A DNA stretch of 64,000 bases from Pseudarthrobacter chlorophenolicus (GTDB lineage Bacteria; Actinomycetota; Actinomycetes; Actinomycetales; Micrococcaceae). The notes under the pieces were generated by a model. The model was not told the origin of the DNA. It worked only from the letters and a program-made list of their open reading frames with translations, and searched no databases. A program made the translations under genes and the position numbers. Positions 34,301-42,775 of the stretch are shown piece after piece (the first letter of the stretch is position 1; each line of letters begins with the position of its first letter). Location: NCBI RefSeq assembly GCF_000962805.1, contig NZ_JZTW01000002.1, positions 62,001-126,000 on the forward strand. The letters are read 5' to 3'.

Positions 34301-36548
34301 CCTGAACGAGCTGTTGGGCCGGGTGGAGCTGCGCGAGCTCCTGGATGCCAAGGTCATCGACGCCACCGAACGCGAACTGCAGCGGCTGGTGCCGGACCGC
34401 AGGGTGCGGGGGCTTGAGGGCGTGGCCGACCTCCTGCGGCTGCTTGGTCCGCTGGACCCGGATGAGGCCGCCGCCCGTTTGGAGCCTGCTGCAGGGGTTG
34501 ATCCTGCCACTGCCGTCGATCCCGGTGAAACCCCTGTGGCTGATCCCTCCGGGGCCGCCGCCGCCGGGGACGATGCCGATGCCGATGCCGACTTTGCCGA
34601 CCACCCTGCGCCTGAGCCTGCCGAGGGCACACCGCCCCACACTCCCTCTGCCACTGTTGAGGAAGCCGCCGCCCACCTCGTGGCGCTGCAGCGGGCCAAC
34701 CGCGCCATCAAGGTCAACATCGGCGGTGCGGAACGGTTCGCTGCCGTGGAGGACGCGGCCCGCCTTCGTGATGCCATCGGTGTGCCGCTGCCCATGGGCG
34801 TGCCGCTGGCGTTCATCGAGCCCGTAGCGGACCCGCTGGGCGACCTGGTGTCCCGCTACGCCCGCACCCACGGGCCCTTCACCGCTCCCGAAGCCGCCGC
34901 CCGGCTGGGACTGGGCGTCGCCGTGGTGGGCACCGCCCTAAAGCGCCTCGCCGACGACGGCCGCGTGGTGGAAGGCGAATTCCGGCCCCACGCCACGCCC
35001 GTCGCCGCCGGGCCGGAGTCCGCGCCAACCGGCGGCGAGGACAGCGATCTGCCGGGCGGGGACGGACAGCAGGAAGAAATCCTGCGCGAAACCGTGCACG
35101 CGGCCGTCAGCGAATGGTGTGACGCCGAGGTGCTGCGGAAGCTCCGAAGGCGGTCCCTGGCCGCGCTGCGCGCCGAAGTGGAGCCCGTGGACGCCGCCGC
35201 TTACGGACGGTTCCTCCCTGCCTGGCAAAACGTCCGGATCCCGGGCGGCGGGCGGGGGCAGCCGGCACTGCGGGGATTGGACGGCATCGTCACCGCCATC
35301 GACCAGCTCTCCGGCGTCCCCATCCCGGCATCCGCCTGGGAACCACTGATCCTGGCCGGCAGGGTGTCCAACTACCAGCCCGCCATGCTGGATGAGCTGA
35401 TGGCCGCGGGCGAAGTCCTTTGGTCCGGAGCCGGTGCCTTGCCGGGAAATGACGGCTGGATCAGCCTGCACCTGGCAGACTCCGCGGAGCTGACGCTGAA
35501 CCCTGCACCGGACTACGAACCGGGTGACGCCGGCCTGCGGCTCCTCGACCATCTCCGGAACAACGGCGGCGGGTACTTTTTCCGCCAGCTCACGGAGGTG
35601 GCGGGCGGCATGGACTCGGTGCTCAGCGACCAGGAAGTGGTGTCCGCCCTCTGGGATCTCGCCTGGGCCGGACGGATCACCGGTGACACCTTTGCACCCG
35701 TCCGGTCGCTGATCGCGGGTGGCCATACGGCCCATCGGCAGGTGGCGAAGGCTCCCCGTTCCAGGGCTCCACGGCTGAACAGGCTGGGCCGCTCCCACGG
35801 CACCGGGCTGATGGGCTCCGCGGGCCTGGCCGGCGGACGGTACGGTTCCCAGGGTGCAGCCGCCACTCCCCCAACGGCTGCCGGCCGCTGGTCCGCCCTT
35901 CCACAGCCGGAACTGGATGCCACCATCCATGCCCGGGCTACGGCCGAGCTGCTGCTGGACAGATATGGGGTGGTAACCCGCGGGTCGGTCATGGCGGAGC
36001 AGATCCTGGGCGGCTTTGGCCTGATGTACAAGGTGCTGGCAAGGCTCGAGGAAGCCGGCCGGTGCCGCCGCGGGTACTTCATTGAACACCTCGGCGCGGC
36101 GCAGTTCGCTGTCCCCGCCACGGTGGACCGGCTTCGCTCGTATGCGGAGGACAGCCAGATCGCCAAACCTGAACCCGTAGCCCTTGCCCTGGCCGCCACG
36201 GATCCCGCGAATCCCTACGGCGCCGCCCTGCCCTGGCCGGCCCTGCGGGATGATGCCGGCACCGGCCACCGGCCCGGCCGCAAAGCCGGAGCCCTTGTGG
36301 TGCTGGTGGACGGCGCCCTGGTTCTCTACGTCGAGCGGGGCGGCAAGACCCTGCTGGCGTTCTCCGACGACCCCGCCATCCTTGACGCCGCCGGCGCAGC
36401 CCTGGTGGGTGTGGTCACCCGCGGAGCCGTGGACAAACTGATCATGGAAAAAGTCAACGGCCAGGGCATCCTGGACACCCCCGTCGCCGCTGCCCTCAGC
36501 GCTGCCGGCGCCTACTCCACTCCCAAAGGTCTGAGGATCCGTGCCTGA
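31371..36548 (+). CDS. lhr: ATP-dependent helicase Lhr
   Basis: 1725 residues from the ATG at 31371, with GGAGGC upstream; in-frame codons reach back to 31203 without family sequence. Superfamily 2 motifs appear in order: APTGSGKT (58-65), TTPESLFLM, IIDEVHAVAGTKRGAHL, IGLSATV, TSSLELGIDMG, and RVGRAGHQVG. The winged-helix and Lhr core domains follow, then a long C-terminal part (about 870 onward) as in mycobacterial Lhr, broken by an acidic Ala/Asp-rich segment near 1040-1090. Lhr is a 3'-5' translocase that unwinds RNA:DNA hybrids in repair. The stop overlaps the start region of nei2 by 8 bases, matching the lhr-nei pair of mycobacteria. Confidence 0.95.
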   Translation: MNQEEPSTDGRGAVATAPMGQFTRPTRDWFLGAFTEPTPAQDGAWNAISSGSHALVVAPTGSGKTLAAFLWALDRLLSAAPAPDTGALAEGAAPAAAAGTKGTKAPAKARRPRAPKRKTKVLYISPLKALGVDVERNLRSPLIGITQTAKRLGMPAPLITVGVRSGDTTTADRRALLSNPPDILITTPESLFLMLTSRARETLTEVDTIIIDEVHAVAGTKRGAHLAVSLERLDALLPKPAQRIGLSATVEPKELVAQFLAGTAPVEIVAPPSKKNWDLTVSVPVEDMSDLQGAAGAFDSGPASGLQPQASIWPHVEEKIVDLVLANQSTIVFANSRRLSERLTARLNEIYAERQLMAAGGGWDGPLEDGVEAFGAPGTGSGPSSGVPASTATPAHMMAQAGSSAGADPVLARAHHGSVSKDERALIEDDLKSGRLRCVVATSSLELGIDMGAVDLVVQVESPPSVASGLQRVGRAGHQVGEISQGVLFPKHRADLVHTAITVERMLDGKIERLSIPANPLDILAQQTVAATALGSIDVEEWFATVRRSAPFASLPRSAFEATLDLLAGRYPSDEFAELRPRIIWDRNEGTIEGRPGAQRLAVTSGGTIPDRGLFGVYIIGTEMEGSASPSEDGKPAPAPKGGRRVGELDEEMVYESRVGDVFALGATSWKIEDITHDRVLVSPAFGQPGKLPFWKGDSLGRPVDLGRALGAFVRELSASDAGPAAERCQASGLDAFAANNLIQYLSEQKQATEVVPSDTTLVVERFHDELGDWRVILHSPFGMPVHAPWALAVGQRLHQRYGLDGSAMAADDGIVLRVPMMEDEPPGAELFLFDPEDLEQIVTAEVGGSALFASRFRECAARALLLPRQTPGKRQPLWQQRQRSAQLLDVARKYPTFPIVLETVRECLQDVYDLPALKDIAAAVERRELRVVQTTTQQPSPFAKSLLFGYVAQFLYEGDSPLAERRAAALALDSTLLNELLGRVELRELLDAKVIDATERELQRLVPDRRVRGLEGVADLLRLLGPLDPDEAAARLEPAAGVDPATAVDPGETPVADPSGAAAAGDDADADADFADHPAPEPAEGTPPHTPSATVEEAAAHLVALQRANRAIKVNIGGAERFAAVEDAARLRDAIGVPLPMGVPLAFIEPVADPLGDLVSRYARTHGPFTAPEAAARLGLGVAVVGTALKRLADDGRVVEGEFRPHATPVAAGPESAPTGGEDSDLPGGDGQQEEILRETVHAAVSEWCDAEVLRKLRRRSLAALRAEVEPVDAAAYGRFLPAWQNVRIPGGGRGQPALRGLDGIVTAIDQLSGVPIPASAWEPLILAGRVSNYQPAMLDELMAAGEVLWSGAGALPGNDGWISLHLADSAELTLNPAPDYEPGDAGLRLLDHLRNNGGGYFFRQLTEVAGGMDSVLSDQEVVSALWDLAWAGRITGDTFAPVRSLIAGGHTAHRQVAKAPRSRAPRLNRLGRSHGTGLMGSAGLAGGRYGSQGAAATPPTAAGRWSALPQPELDATIHARATAELLLDRYGVVTRGSVMAEQILGGFGLMYKVLARLEEAGRCRRGYFIEHLGAAQFAVPATVDRLRSYAEDSQIAKPEPVALALAATDPANPYGAALPWPALRDDAGTGHRPGRKAGALVVLVDGALVLYVERGGKTLLAFSDDPAILDAAGAALVGVVTRGAVDKLIMEKVNGQGILDTPVAAALSAAGAYSTPKGLRIRA

Positions 36549-37371
36549 GGGAGATTCCGTCTGGCGGGCCGCCCGTCGACTGCACAAAGCACTGGCCGGC
36601 CAGACACTCACCGCCTCGGATTTCCGCGTACCGCGCTTCGCCACGCTGAACCTCACCGGATGGACCGTGACAGAGGTTGTCCCGCGCGGCAAGCACCTGC
36701 TCATGCGGGTCAAGGGGCCAGGGGACAAGGCCCTCACCATTCACTCCCACCTCAAAATGGAAGGCACCTGGCAGGTCTACCCGCCCGGCGGCAGGTGGCG
36801 GAAACCCGGCTTCACCGCGCGGTGCGTGTTGCGCACTGCCGCCGCGGACGCCGTCGGCTTCTCGCTGGGCATCCTGGAAGTGGTGGCGACAGCGAACGAG
36901 GACTCCATTGTCGGTTTCCTGGGCCCGGACCTCTTGGGACCGGACTGGGACCTGGACGAGGCCGAACGCCGGCTCCGGGCGCGGCCGGAGGTTCCCATCG
37001 GCGTGGCCATCCTGGACCAGAGCAACCTCGCTGGCATCGGGAACATCTACCGCTGCGAGGCCTGCTTCCTCTCCGGCGTACATCCGGCCACACCCGTGTC
37101 AGGGGTGGCGGACCTGCGAACCCTGATGACTGACGCCAAGCAGCTCCTGGAAGCAAACCTTGGCCCAGGCCGCCGCGTCACCATCCTCAACGCCCGCGGC
37201 ATGCCCGTGGGCAGGATGGCCGGGCGGCCCGGCTACTGGGTGTACCGCCGGGACCAGCACGCATGCCTCAAATGCGGCACGCCCGTCCGGCGCGGACTGC
37301 TGGGGAAACTGAACGGCGAAGAGGAACGCGACATCTACTTTTGCCCGAGGTGCCAGCCCTTCCCGGAATAG
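36541..37371 (+). CDS. nei2: endonuclease VIII-like DNA glycosylase (Fpg/Nei family)
   Basis: 276 residues from a GTG at 36541. The catalytic N terminus is (M)PEGDSVW, with Pro as nucleophile and Glu3. The H2TH region is ILDQSNLAGIGNIYRCEACFLSG. The C-terminal zinc finger is ACLKCGTPVRR...IYFCPRCQP with four Cys. It removes oxidised pyrimidines and nicks the strand. It overlaps the end of lhr, so the two are translated together, and it overlaps yczE by 37 bases on the opposite strand. Confidence 0.93.
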   Translation: MPEGDSVWRAARRLHKALAGQTLTASDFRVPRFATLNLTGWTVTEVVPRGKHLLMRVKGPGDKALTIHSHLKMEGTWQVYPPGGRWRKPGFTARCVLRTAAADAVGFSLGILEVVATANEDSIVGFLGPDLLGPDWDLDEAERRLRARPEVPIGVAILDQSNLAGIGNIYRCEACFLSGVHPATPVSGVADLRTLMTDAKQLLEANLGPGRRVTILNARGMPVGRMAGRPGYWVYRRDQHACLKCGTPVRRGLLGKLNGEEERDIYFCPRCQPFPE

Positions 37372-38024
37372 CTGGGTTCACCCGCGGCGTCCGGGCCGCC
37401 GTTCCGGCTCCCGTCCGAACGCGCCACCAGGGCCACTTTCGGAGTACCGGCCGGAACCATGAACCAGGGCAGCAGCAGCTGTACCAGCGGCCCGATCGCC
37501 AGCGCGTACAGCACGGTTCCCACGCCAACTGACCCGCCCAGCAGCCAGCCTGCCGCAAGGACAACTACCTCGATGAGGGTTCGGGACAACCGGACTGACC
37601 ACCCTGTGCGCCGCGCGAGTCCGGTCATCAGCCCGTCACGGGCTCCCGGGCCGAACCTGGCGCCGATGTAGCATGCCGAGGCGATGCCGTTCAGGAGGAT
37701 GGCGCCGGCCAGCAGGCCCACCTGTCCGGCAAGGTTGGACAGGGAGGGAATCAGTGCCAGGCCAACATCGGCGAAGACACCCACCAGGATGGCGTTGCAG
37801 AGGGTGCCGAAGCCGGGCCGCTGGCGCAGGGGAATCCACAGCAGGAGCACCAGGAAACTGACAATGATGACCACGACGCCGATACTCAACCCGGTCCGGT
37901 TGGCCACGCCCTGGTGGAATACGTCCCAGGGGTCCAAGCCAAGCCCGGCGCGAATGAAGAGGGCCAGCGAAATGCCGTACATGGCGAGGCCGGCGAAAAG
38001 TTGAACGAGTCTGCGGAACATCAT
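37335..38024 (-). CDS. yczE: YczE-family membrane protein
   Basis: 229 residues with about five membrane helices. The family opening is RRLVQLFAGLAMYGISLALFIRAGLGLDPWDVFHQG, followed by GARFGPGARDGLM. The start is one of two tandem ATGs (38019-38024) behind GGGAGGG. It is divergent from a MocR regulator, the known YczR/YczE pairing. The biochemical role is unknown. The hydrophilic C-terminal 30 residues overlap nei2, convergent. Confidence 0.88.
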   Translation of the reverse strand: MMFRRLVQLFAGLAMYGISLALFIRAGLGLDPWDVFHQGVANRTGLSIGVVVIIVSFLVLLLWIPLRQRPGFGTLCNAILVGVFADVGLALIPSLSNLAGQVGLLAGAILLNGIASACYIGARFGPGARDGLMTGLARRTGWSVRLSRTLIEVVVLAAGWLLGGSVGVGTVLYALAIGPLVQLLLPWFMVPAGTPKVALVARSDGSRNGGPDAAGEPSYSGKGWHLGQK

Positions 38025-38043
38025 TGGTCAACCCTCCCATCAA

Positions 38044-38084
38044 ACTGGCATTGATTTACATAGCCAGTTTAAGATACTGGCTAT
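38044..38084. promoter_or_regulatory. YczR operator and leaderless yczR promoter
   Basis: Three ACTGGC half-sites appear: ACTGGC at 38044-38049, GCCAGT at 38063-38068 and ACTGGC at 38076-38081. The last two form the inverted repeat ATAGCCAGT-N7-ACTGGCTAT (38060-38084). Within it, -35 TTGATT (38051-38056) and -10 GATACT (38073-38078) are 16 bases apart and point to a start at about the ATG itself. No ribosome site precedes the ATG at 38085. Confidence 0.75.
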
Positions 38085-39566
38085 ATGGCTCCTTCCCTTG
38101 GCGCGGCTGCACTCGGCCGCATGCTCGGCATCTGGCACCACGGCGGCGCCCCCGCCTACAGGGAACTGGCAGACGTCATCCGACTCCTCATCCTGGACGG
38201 CCGCGTACCGCTGGACACGGCACTCCCCAGCGAGCGCGCCCTGTGCACCGCACTGGACGTCAGCCGGACCACTGTCACCGCGGCCTACTCGACCCTGCGT
38301 GAGCAGGGGTTCCTCAGCAGCGGTCAGGGCAGCCGAGGCAGGACGCGCATCCCGGAGCGGACAGCCTTCGGCCCGGCGCTCTACAGCCCGCAAACTTCAG
38401 CCAGCCCCGCGCTGACTGCTCCCGGCCTGGCCGCACCCGAAGGGCTGATCGACCTGGCCTATTCGGCACTGCCGGCCAGCGGAGAGGTGGTGCACCGCGC
38501 CTTCGCCGCGGCGATGACGGAATTGCCGGCGCTGCTGCCGGGATTCGGGTATGACGCCGTGGGGCTACTGCCACTTCGCCAGGCCATTGCCGACAGGTAT
38601 GCGGCAGCCGGCGTTCCCACCGGCCCCGGACAGATCATGGTCACGTCCGGCGCGCAGCACGCGCTGACCATCATCATCCGCACCCTGGCCGACCGCCAGG
38701 ACAAGGTGCTGGTGGAACACCCCAGCTACCCCAACGCACTGGACGCCATCCGTGCCGCCCGCTGCCGCCCCGTGCCGGTCGGCTTCGCGGAGTCCGGTTG
38801 GGACCTCCCGGCACTGGAAACAGCACTGGCCCAGCAGCGCCCCAAGATCGCCTACCTGGTTCCCGACTTCCACAACCCCACGGGCATGATGATGCCCGAC
38901 GCCCAGCGCCGCCGGCTGGTTGCGGCCGCTGCCGCGGCGGGGACCATCCTGATCGCAGACGAAACACTGAGGGAGCTGAACCTCGACGGCGTCCAGTCCA
39001 CACCACTGGCCGGCTTCAGCAGTGCGGTGGTTTCCGTGGGGTCGCTCAGCAAGTCCCACTGGGGCGGCCTGCGCACCGGCTGGATCCGCGCCTCCGAGCC
39101 GATGATCCAGCGGTTCACTGCGGCGCGGAGCGTCCTGGACCTGGGCGGACCGGTCATGGAGCAACTGGCCGCGGCCCACCTGGTCCGGTCCCTGGACGAG
39201 CCCCTGCCGGCCCTGTTGGACACCCTCCGGGACAACCGCACCGCACTGCTGGAGCTGCTCCGGGAGCACCTGCCGTCCTGGCAAACCACATCACCTTCGG
39301 GCGGACTGTCCGCATGGTGCAGGCTGCCCGCCCCTATCAGTACGGCGCTGACTGTGATCGCTCCTGAGCACGGGATCAGGCTGGCCGCCGGGCCGCGGTT
39401 TGGGATCGGCGGCGCCTTCGAGCGGTACCTTCGGCTCCCCTTCACCCTTCCGCCCGGCAAACTCGAAACCGCCGTGCTGGCCCTGCGGGCCGCCCAGGAC
39501 AGACTCGACGCCGCACCCCAGCTGCGGAGCTCACTGACCCAGGCCCCCGCCGTCGCCATCGCCTGA
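38085..39566 (+). CDS. yczR: MocR-family PLP-dependent regulator (YczR-type)
   Basis: 493 residues. A GntR-type winged helix (about 20-90: ALPSERALCTALDVSRTTVTAAYSTLREQGFLSS) is joined to an aminotransferase fold I domain. The PLP lysine lies in VSVGSLSKSHWGGLRTGW and the Asp/Tyr region in VPDFHNPTGMMM. MocR regulators read PLP or amino-acid signals. YczR types control the divergent yczE gene, as expected here. The mRNA appears to be leaderless. Confidence 0.92.
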   Translation: MAPSLGAAALGRMLGIWHHGGAPAYRELADVIRLLILDGRVPLDTALPSERALCTALDVSRTTVTAAYSTLREQGFLSSGQGSRGRTRIPERTAFGPALYSPQTSASPALTAPGLAAPEGLIDLAYSALPASGEVVHRAFAAAMTELPALLPGFGYDAVGLLPLRQAIADRYAAAGVPTGPGQIMVTSGAQHALTIIIRTLADRQDKVLVEHPSYPNALDAIRAARCRPVPVGFAESGWDLPALETALAQQRPKIAYLVPDFHNPTGMMMPDAQRRRLVAAAAAAGTILIADETLRELNLDGVQSTPLAGFSSAVVSVGSLSKSHWGGLRTGWIRASEPMIQRFTAARSVLDLGGPVMEQLAAAHLVRSLDEPLPALLDTLRDNRTALLELLREHLPSWQTTSPSGGLSAWCRLPAPISTALTVIAPEHGIRLAAGPRFGIGGAFERYLRLPFTLPPGKLETAVLALRAAQDRLDAAPQLRSSLTQAPAVAIA

Positions 39567-39570
39567 CTTC

Positions 39571-39640
39571 AGCCGCCGAAATCGCTGGAACGGTGCCAAA
39601 TCGCCGTAGCGGTACAGCGTCGCCGCACCGTTCCAGCGTC
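39571..39640. repeat. dispersed palindromic repeat, copy A (degenerate)
   Basis: GCTGGAACGGTGC (39584-39596) and GCACCGTTCCAGC (39625-39637) are exact inverted arms. The flank CCGCCGAAATC matches the left edge of the two copies at 62.8 and 63.9 kb, but the inner arms have diverged. It lies between the convergent yczR and SRPBCC genes. Confidence 0.8.
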
Positions 39641-39677
39641 CCGGCACCTTCAGCGGCAGGGCAACGGCCCAGCCGGC

Positions 39678-40370
39678 CTACTCGTAGACGCGCTCCAAGA
39701 ACCCGCTCCAGGCCTTGGCCGTGGTCTCCGAATCGCCGGCGCCGCTGAAATCGTGCACCGTCATACCCACGGGGGCGCCCCACGCGTTCCGCCCGAAGAA
39801 GCGGTACAGGCTGTCTGCGGTGCGGATGCCCAGGAAGTGCTCATTGGAGAAGTCCACCTCGCCCGAAAGCCGGCCCACGCCGTCGAGCTCTACCTCCACC
39901 TGGCCGCCCTGCACCGTCGACTCGACGCCCAGGGCGCGGCGGAGCCGTGCAAACCCGTCCGGCGCCTGGGATGCTTCCGGCCCCTGGATGTCCGTGAACA
40001 CCACGGGCTTGCCGTCGAAGTGCTGCAGGTACTGGCCCAGGGTGTGCAGGTAGAACTCGGTGTGACGGCTGGCGCCGTCGTACTGCGCGTCCCAGTTGTC
40101 CGCGAAGATACCGCTGTGGACATAATGCAGCCGGGCCCGGCCGCCGTCCAGCGGCTCCAGGACGTGTTCAAGCTGGTTGAACCAGCCATCGGGACCGTCC
40201 ATCCGGGAGACCAGATGGGTGGGGTACTCATTGACGGTCTTGACGTTCGGCCACTGGTCCGTGGGGAACATCCAGCCGGGGGTACCCGTAGTGACCGCCT
40301 CCCAGACACGCTCCGGCGTACCGGGCAGCTCGGCGTCGTAGACGATTTCGAAGTTGCGGTTCTCAGTCAT
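39678..40370 (-). CDS. SRPBCC (START/Bet v1-like) domain protein
   Basis: 230 residues. The AHSA1-like opening is NFEIVYDAELPGTPERVWEAVTTG, followed by FNQLEHVLEPLDGGRARLHYVHSG and a helix HTEFYLHTLGQYLQHF. A C-terminal extension (GVESTVQGGQVEVELDG... FFGRNAWGAPVGMTVHDF) resembles the end of the SRPBCC protein at 60658-61383. It overlaps the ArsR gene by eight bases and probably shares its transcript. The ligand is unknown. Confidence 0.85.
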   Translation of the reverse strand: MTENRNFEIVYDAELPGTPERVWEAVTTGTPGWMFPTDQWPNVKTVNEYPTHLVSRMDGPDGWFNQLEHVLEPLDGGRARLHYVHSGIFADNWDAQYDGASRHTEFYLHTLGQYLQHFDGKPVVFTDIQGPEASQAPDGFARLRRALGVESTVQGGQVEVELDGVGRLSGEVDFSNEHFLGIRTADSLYRFFGRNAWGAPVGMTVHDFSGAGDSETTAKAWSGFLERVYE

Positions 40371-40995
40371 TGTTCTGCTCCTTGGTTGCGGGTTCGTGTG
40401 AGGTTTCAGGGGACGGCTTGAGGACGGGATGCAGTGCCACCACCAGCCTGTGGCGGCGGCCCCGCGGGGACGGTCCGGCGTCGTGGTACTTGTCTACCAA
40501 GTGCGTGACGGCAACACCGAGTTCCTCGGCAAAGGCTGCCCGGTCCGCGGCGGAGCGGAAAGTGACTTCGCCGTCTATGGCGAACGTGGCGAGCTTTTGC
40601 CGGGCCGTCGCAGCTCCGGCGATCAGCTTTCCCACCTCCTGGACCATCCGGCCCGCGAGTGCCAGCAGCCAGAACGCCGAAAACCGATCGGCGAAACGAC
40701 GCGGATCCGGGGACACGGAAGCCAGGGCCGAGGGCGAAATCAGGTAGGAGGCCGCGGAGGCCTGCAGGACGCGCTCGGTGACGTTTCCCTTGCGCCGCTC
40801 CTCTACCAGTTCCACCAGGCCGTGCCGTTCCAGTGACTTGAGGTGGTAGTTCACTTTCTGCCGCGGCAGCCCCACCCGGACAGCCAGCTGGGTGGCCGAC
40901 GCCGGCTGCGCCAGTTCCCGGAGCATGGCCGAGCGGATGGGATCCAGCGAGGCTTCGGCCGCCGCGGGGTCCTCAATCACTGCAATGTCCAACAT
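40363..40995 (-). CDS. ArsR-type winged-helix regulator
   Basis: 210 residues from the ATG at 40995. The winged helix is LDPIRSAMLRELAQPASATQLAVRVGLPRQKVNYHLKSLERHGLVELVEERRKGNVTERV. A helical C-terminal domain and a basic tail follow. There are no metal cysteines. Its partner SRPBCC gene overlaps downstream, a common ArsR/AHSA1 arrangement. Two direct repeats lie just upstream. Confidence 0.88.
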   Translation of the reverse strand: MLDIAVIEDPAAAEASLDPIRSAMLRELAQPASATQLAVRVGLPRQKVNYHLKSLERHGLVELVEERRKGNVTERVLQASAASYLISPSALASVSPDPRRFADRFSAFWLLALAGRMVQEVGKLIAGAATARQKLATFAIDGEVTFRSAADRAAFAEELGVAVTHLVDKYHDAGPSPRGRRHRLVVALHPVLKPSPETSHEPATKEQNND

Positions 40996-41016
40996 GGCTC
41001 CATCATGGCAACCGAC

Positions 41017-41044
41017 AACTTTTTTTGTCAAGAACTTTTTTGTC
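41017..41044 (-). promoter_or_regulatory. direct repeats and promoter of the ArsR gene
   Basis: AACTTTTTTTGTC (41017-41029) and AACTTTTTTGTC (41033-41044) are direct repeats 16 bases apart. On the minus strand TTGACA (41026-41031) lies between them, with CATGAT at 41002-41007. That puts transcription start at about the ATG at 40995, so the mRNA may be leaderless and self-repressed. Confidence 0.6.
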
Positions 41045-41094
41045 GTCGGATAGCACGTGGCCTCGTCACGGGGCGCCGGTAGAATGGACCGGTG

Positions 41095-42093
41095 ATGCAA
41101 TCCCCCCTCCCCGTGCGCGACGGCGTTAACGCCACCCGCCTGCGCCTCCCGGACGAGGGCCCCTGGGAGACAGCTATGGACTACATGATGCACCGCTGGG
41201 GACACATCGATCCGCAGGGCATCGAGGACAGGTTCGACGCCGGCGAGATCGTTGGCGAAGGCGGTGTTCCGTTGAGCCGGCACACCAGGCTCGAGGACCA
41301 CACCTTCATCTGGTACTACCGCACGCTTCCCCCGGAAACCCGGATTCCCGTGGAGCTGGGCATCCTGCACCAGGACGAACACCTGCTGGTGGTGGACAAG
41401 CCACATTTCCTGCCCACCACCCCCGGCGGCACCTACATCCAGGAATCGGCCCTGGTGCGGCTGCGGAACCAGCTGGACCTGCCGGACCTGATCCCCATGC
41501 ACCGGCTGGACCGCATGACCGCCGGTGTCCTGCTGTTTTCCACCAACCCGCAGACGCGCGGCAGATACCAGGTGCTGTTCGAGAAGCGGCAGGTGCAGAA
41601 GCAATACGAGTGTGTTTCGGCCGCTGACCCCGCGCCGGGACACCCCGCCGTCGACTTCCCGGTGGTGGTCCGCAACCGGATGGCCAAGTCCCGCAGCTAC
41701 CTTCTTGCCGAGGTGGTGGAGGGCGAGCCGAACGCCGAGACGCGGATTGAGCAGCTGGAAACGCTCGACGGCAGCACGGCCCCGGGTGCGCACGGCGCCG
41801 GGGCCCGCCTCGCCAGGTACCGGCTCGAACCGCACACGGGCAAGACCCACCAGCTGCGCGTCCATATGGCCTCGCTGGGGCTCGGAATCGTCAACGATGC
41901 GTTCTATCCCGAGCTGCTGGACAAGGCCCCGGACAACTACGGCAAACCCCTGCAGCTGCTGGCCCGCGGCATCCGCTTCGTGGATCCGATCTCGGGCCGC
42001 CCTGTGGAATACCGGAGCGGCCTCGAGCTCAGCGAAACCGTCCGGGCACGCTCGCGGACGGCGCCGGAAAACTTCGGGAATCCTGCGGCCTGA
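41095..42093 (+). CDS. RluA-family RNA pseudouridine synthase
   Basis: 332 residues; a GTG just before the ATG is the alternative start. The catalytic motif HRLDRMTAG (136-144) contains Asp139. LLVVDKPHFLPTTP precedes it and LEPHTGKTHQLRVHM follows. It isomerises uridine in rRNA or tRNA. The N-terminal 80 residues lack a clear S4 domain. It is upstream of a DedA gene on the same strand. Confidence 0.9.
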   Translation: MQSPLPVRDGVNATRLRLPDEGPWETAMDYMMHRWGHIDPQGIEDRFDAGEIVGEGGVPLSRHTRLEDHTFIWYYRTLPPETRIPVELGILHQDEHLLVVDKPHFLPTTPGGTYIQESALVRLRNQLDLPDLIPMHRLDRMTAGVLLFSTNPQTRGRYQVLFEKRQVQKQYECVSAADPAPGHPAVDFPVVVRNRMAKSRSYLLAEVVEGEPNAETRIEQLETLDGSTAPGAHGAGARLARYRLEPHTGKTHQLRVHMASLGLGIVNDAFYPELLDKAPDNYGKPLQLLARGIRFVDPISGRPVEYRSGLELSETVRARSRTAPENFGNPAA

Positions 42094-42133
42094 CCCCGGC
42101 AGCCGGGCCGTGAAAGTGCGGTACCTTGTGGCA

Positions 42134-42751
42134 ATGGACTTTGGCAGCGCTGACAGCTGGGGGGAAGCGATCTATTTCTGGATCATCCCCGTGGTCCTTG
42201 GCGATGCCATCTTTCCACCCATTCCGTCCGAAATGGTCGTCATCACCGGCGGCGCGCTGTCAGCAGACGGCAGGGCGAACATCTTCCTGGTGCTCGCCCT
42301 TGCAGCCCTTGCATCGTGGACGGGCGACATCGTGGTGTTCCAGTTGTTCCGCCGCCGCCTGAGCCATGTCCTGGACCGCTGGAAATGGGGCCGGCGGGTG
42401 CATCAGGGCATCCATGACGCCCTCGCGAAGGCCGGCAGGTCCTCCACCTACGGGGCCATCATCGGCGCCAGATTCATTCCGGGCGGCCGGCTTGCCACCT
42501 CCGCCGCCGCCGGCATCGCCAACGTTTCGGTCCGTGGCTTCAGCCTGTGCGCAGGCCTCGGAGCGCTGCTGTGGGCCTGCTGGCTGGTGGGACTCGGCTA
42601 CTTCACGGGCTCGGCAACGAAGCTGCCCTTCTGGGCGAGCTCCCTCATCGGCGTGGTGCTCGGCCTGGTGGTGGGCGCCGTCGTCGGAATCATCGTTACC
42701 CGCCGTCGCGGCAACCGCTCCCCCGTGGAGGAACCCGGGCCGCTCGGCTGA
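42134..42751 (+). CDS. DedA-family membrane protein
   Basis: 205 residues from the ATG at 42134; GTGs from 42110 are alternatives, as no strong ribosome site is seen. Family motifs are PPIPSEMVVITGGALSADG near the N terminus and the GARFIPGGRLATSAAAGIA signature. About five hydrophobic segments occur. DedA proteins move or flip lipids and affect membrane potential. Confidence 0.87.
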   Translation: MDFGSADSWGEAIYFWIIPVVLGDAIFPPIPSEMVVITGGALSADGRANIFLVLALAALASWTGDIVVFQLFRRRLSHVLDRWKWGRRVHQGIHDALAKAGRSSTYGAIIGARFIPGGRLATSAAAGIANVSVRGFSLCAGLGALLWACWLVGLGYFTGSATKLPFWASSLIGVVLGLVVGAVVGIIVTRRRGNRSPVEEPGPLG

Positions 42752-42775
42752 GGTTCCCGGTGGAATCGCGGAAGG

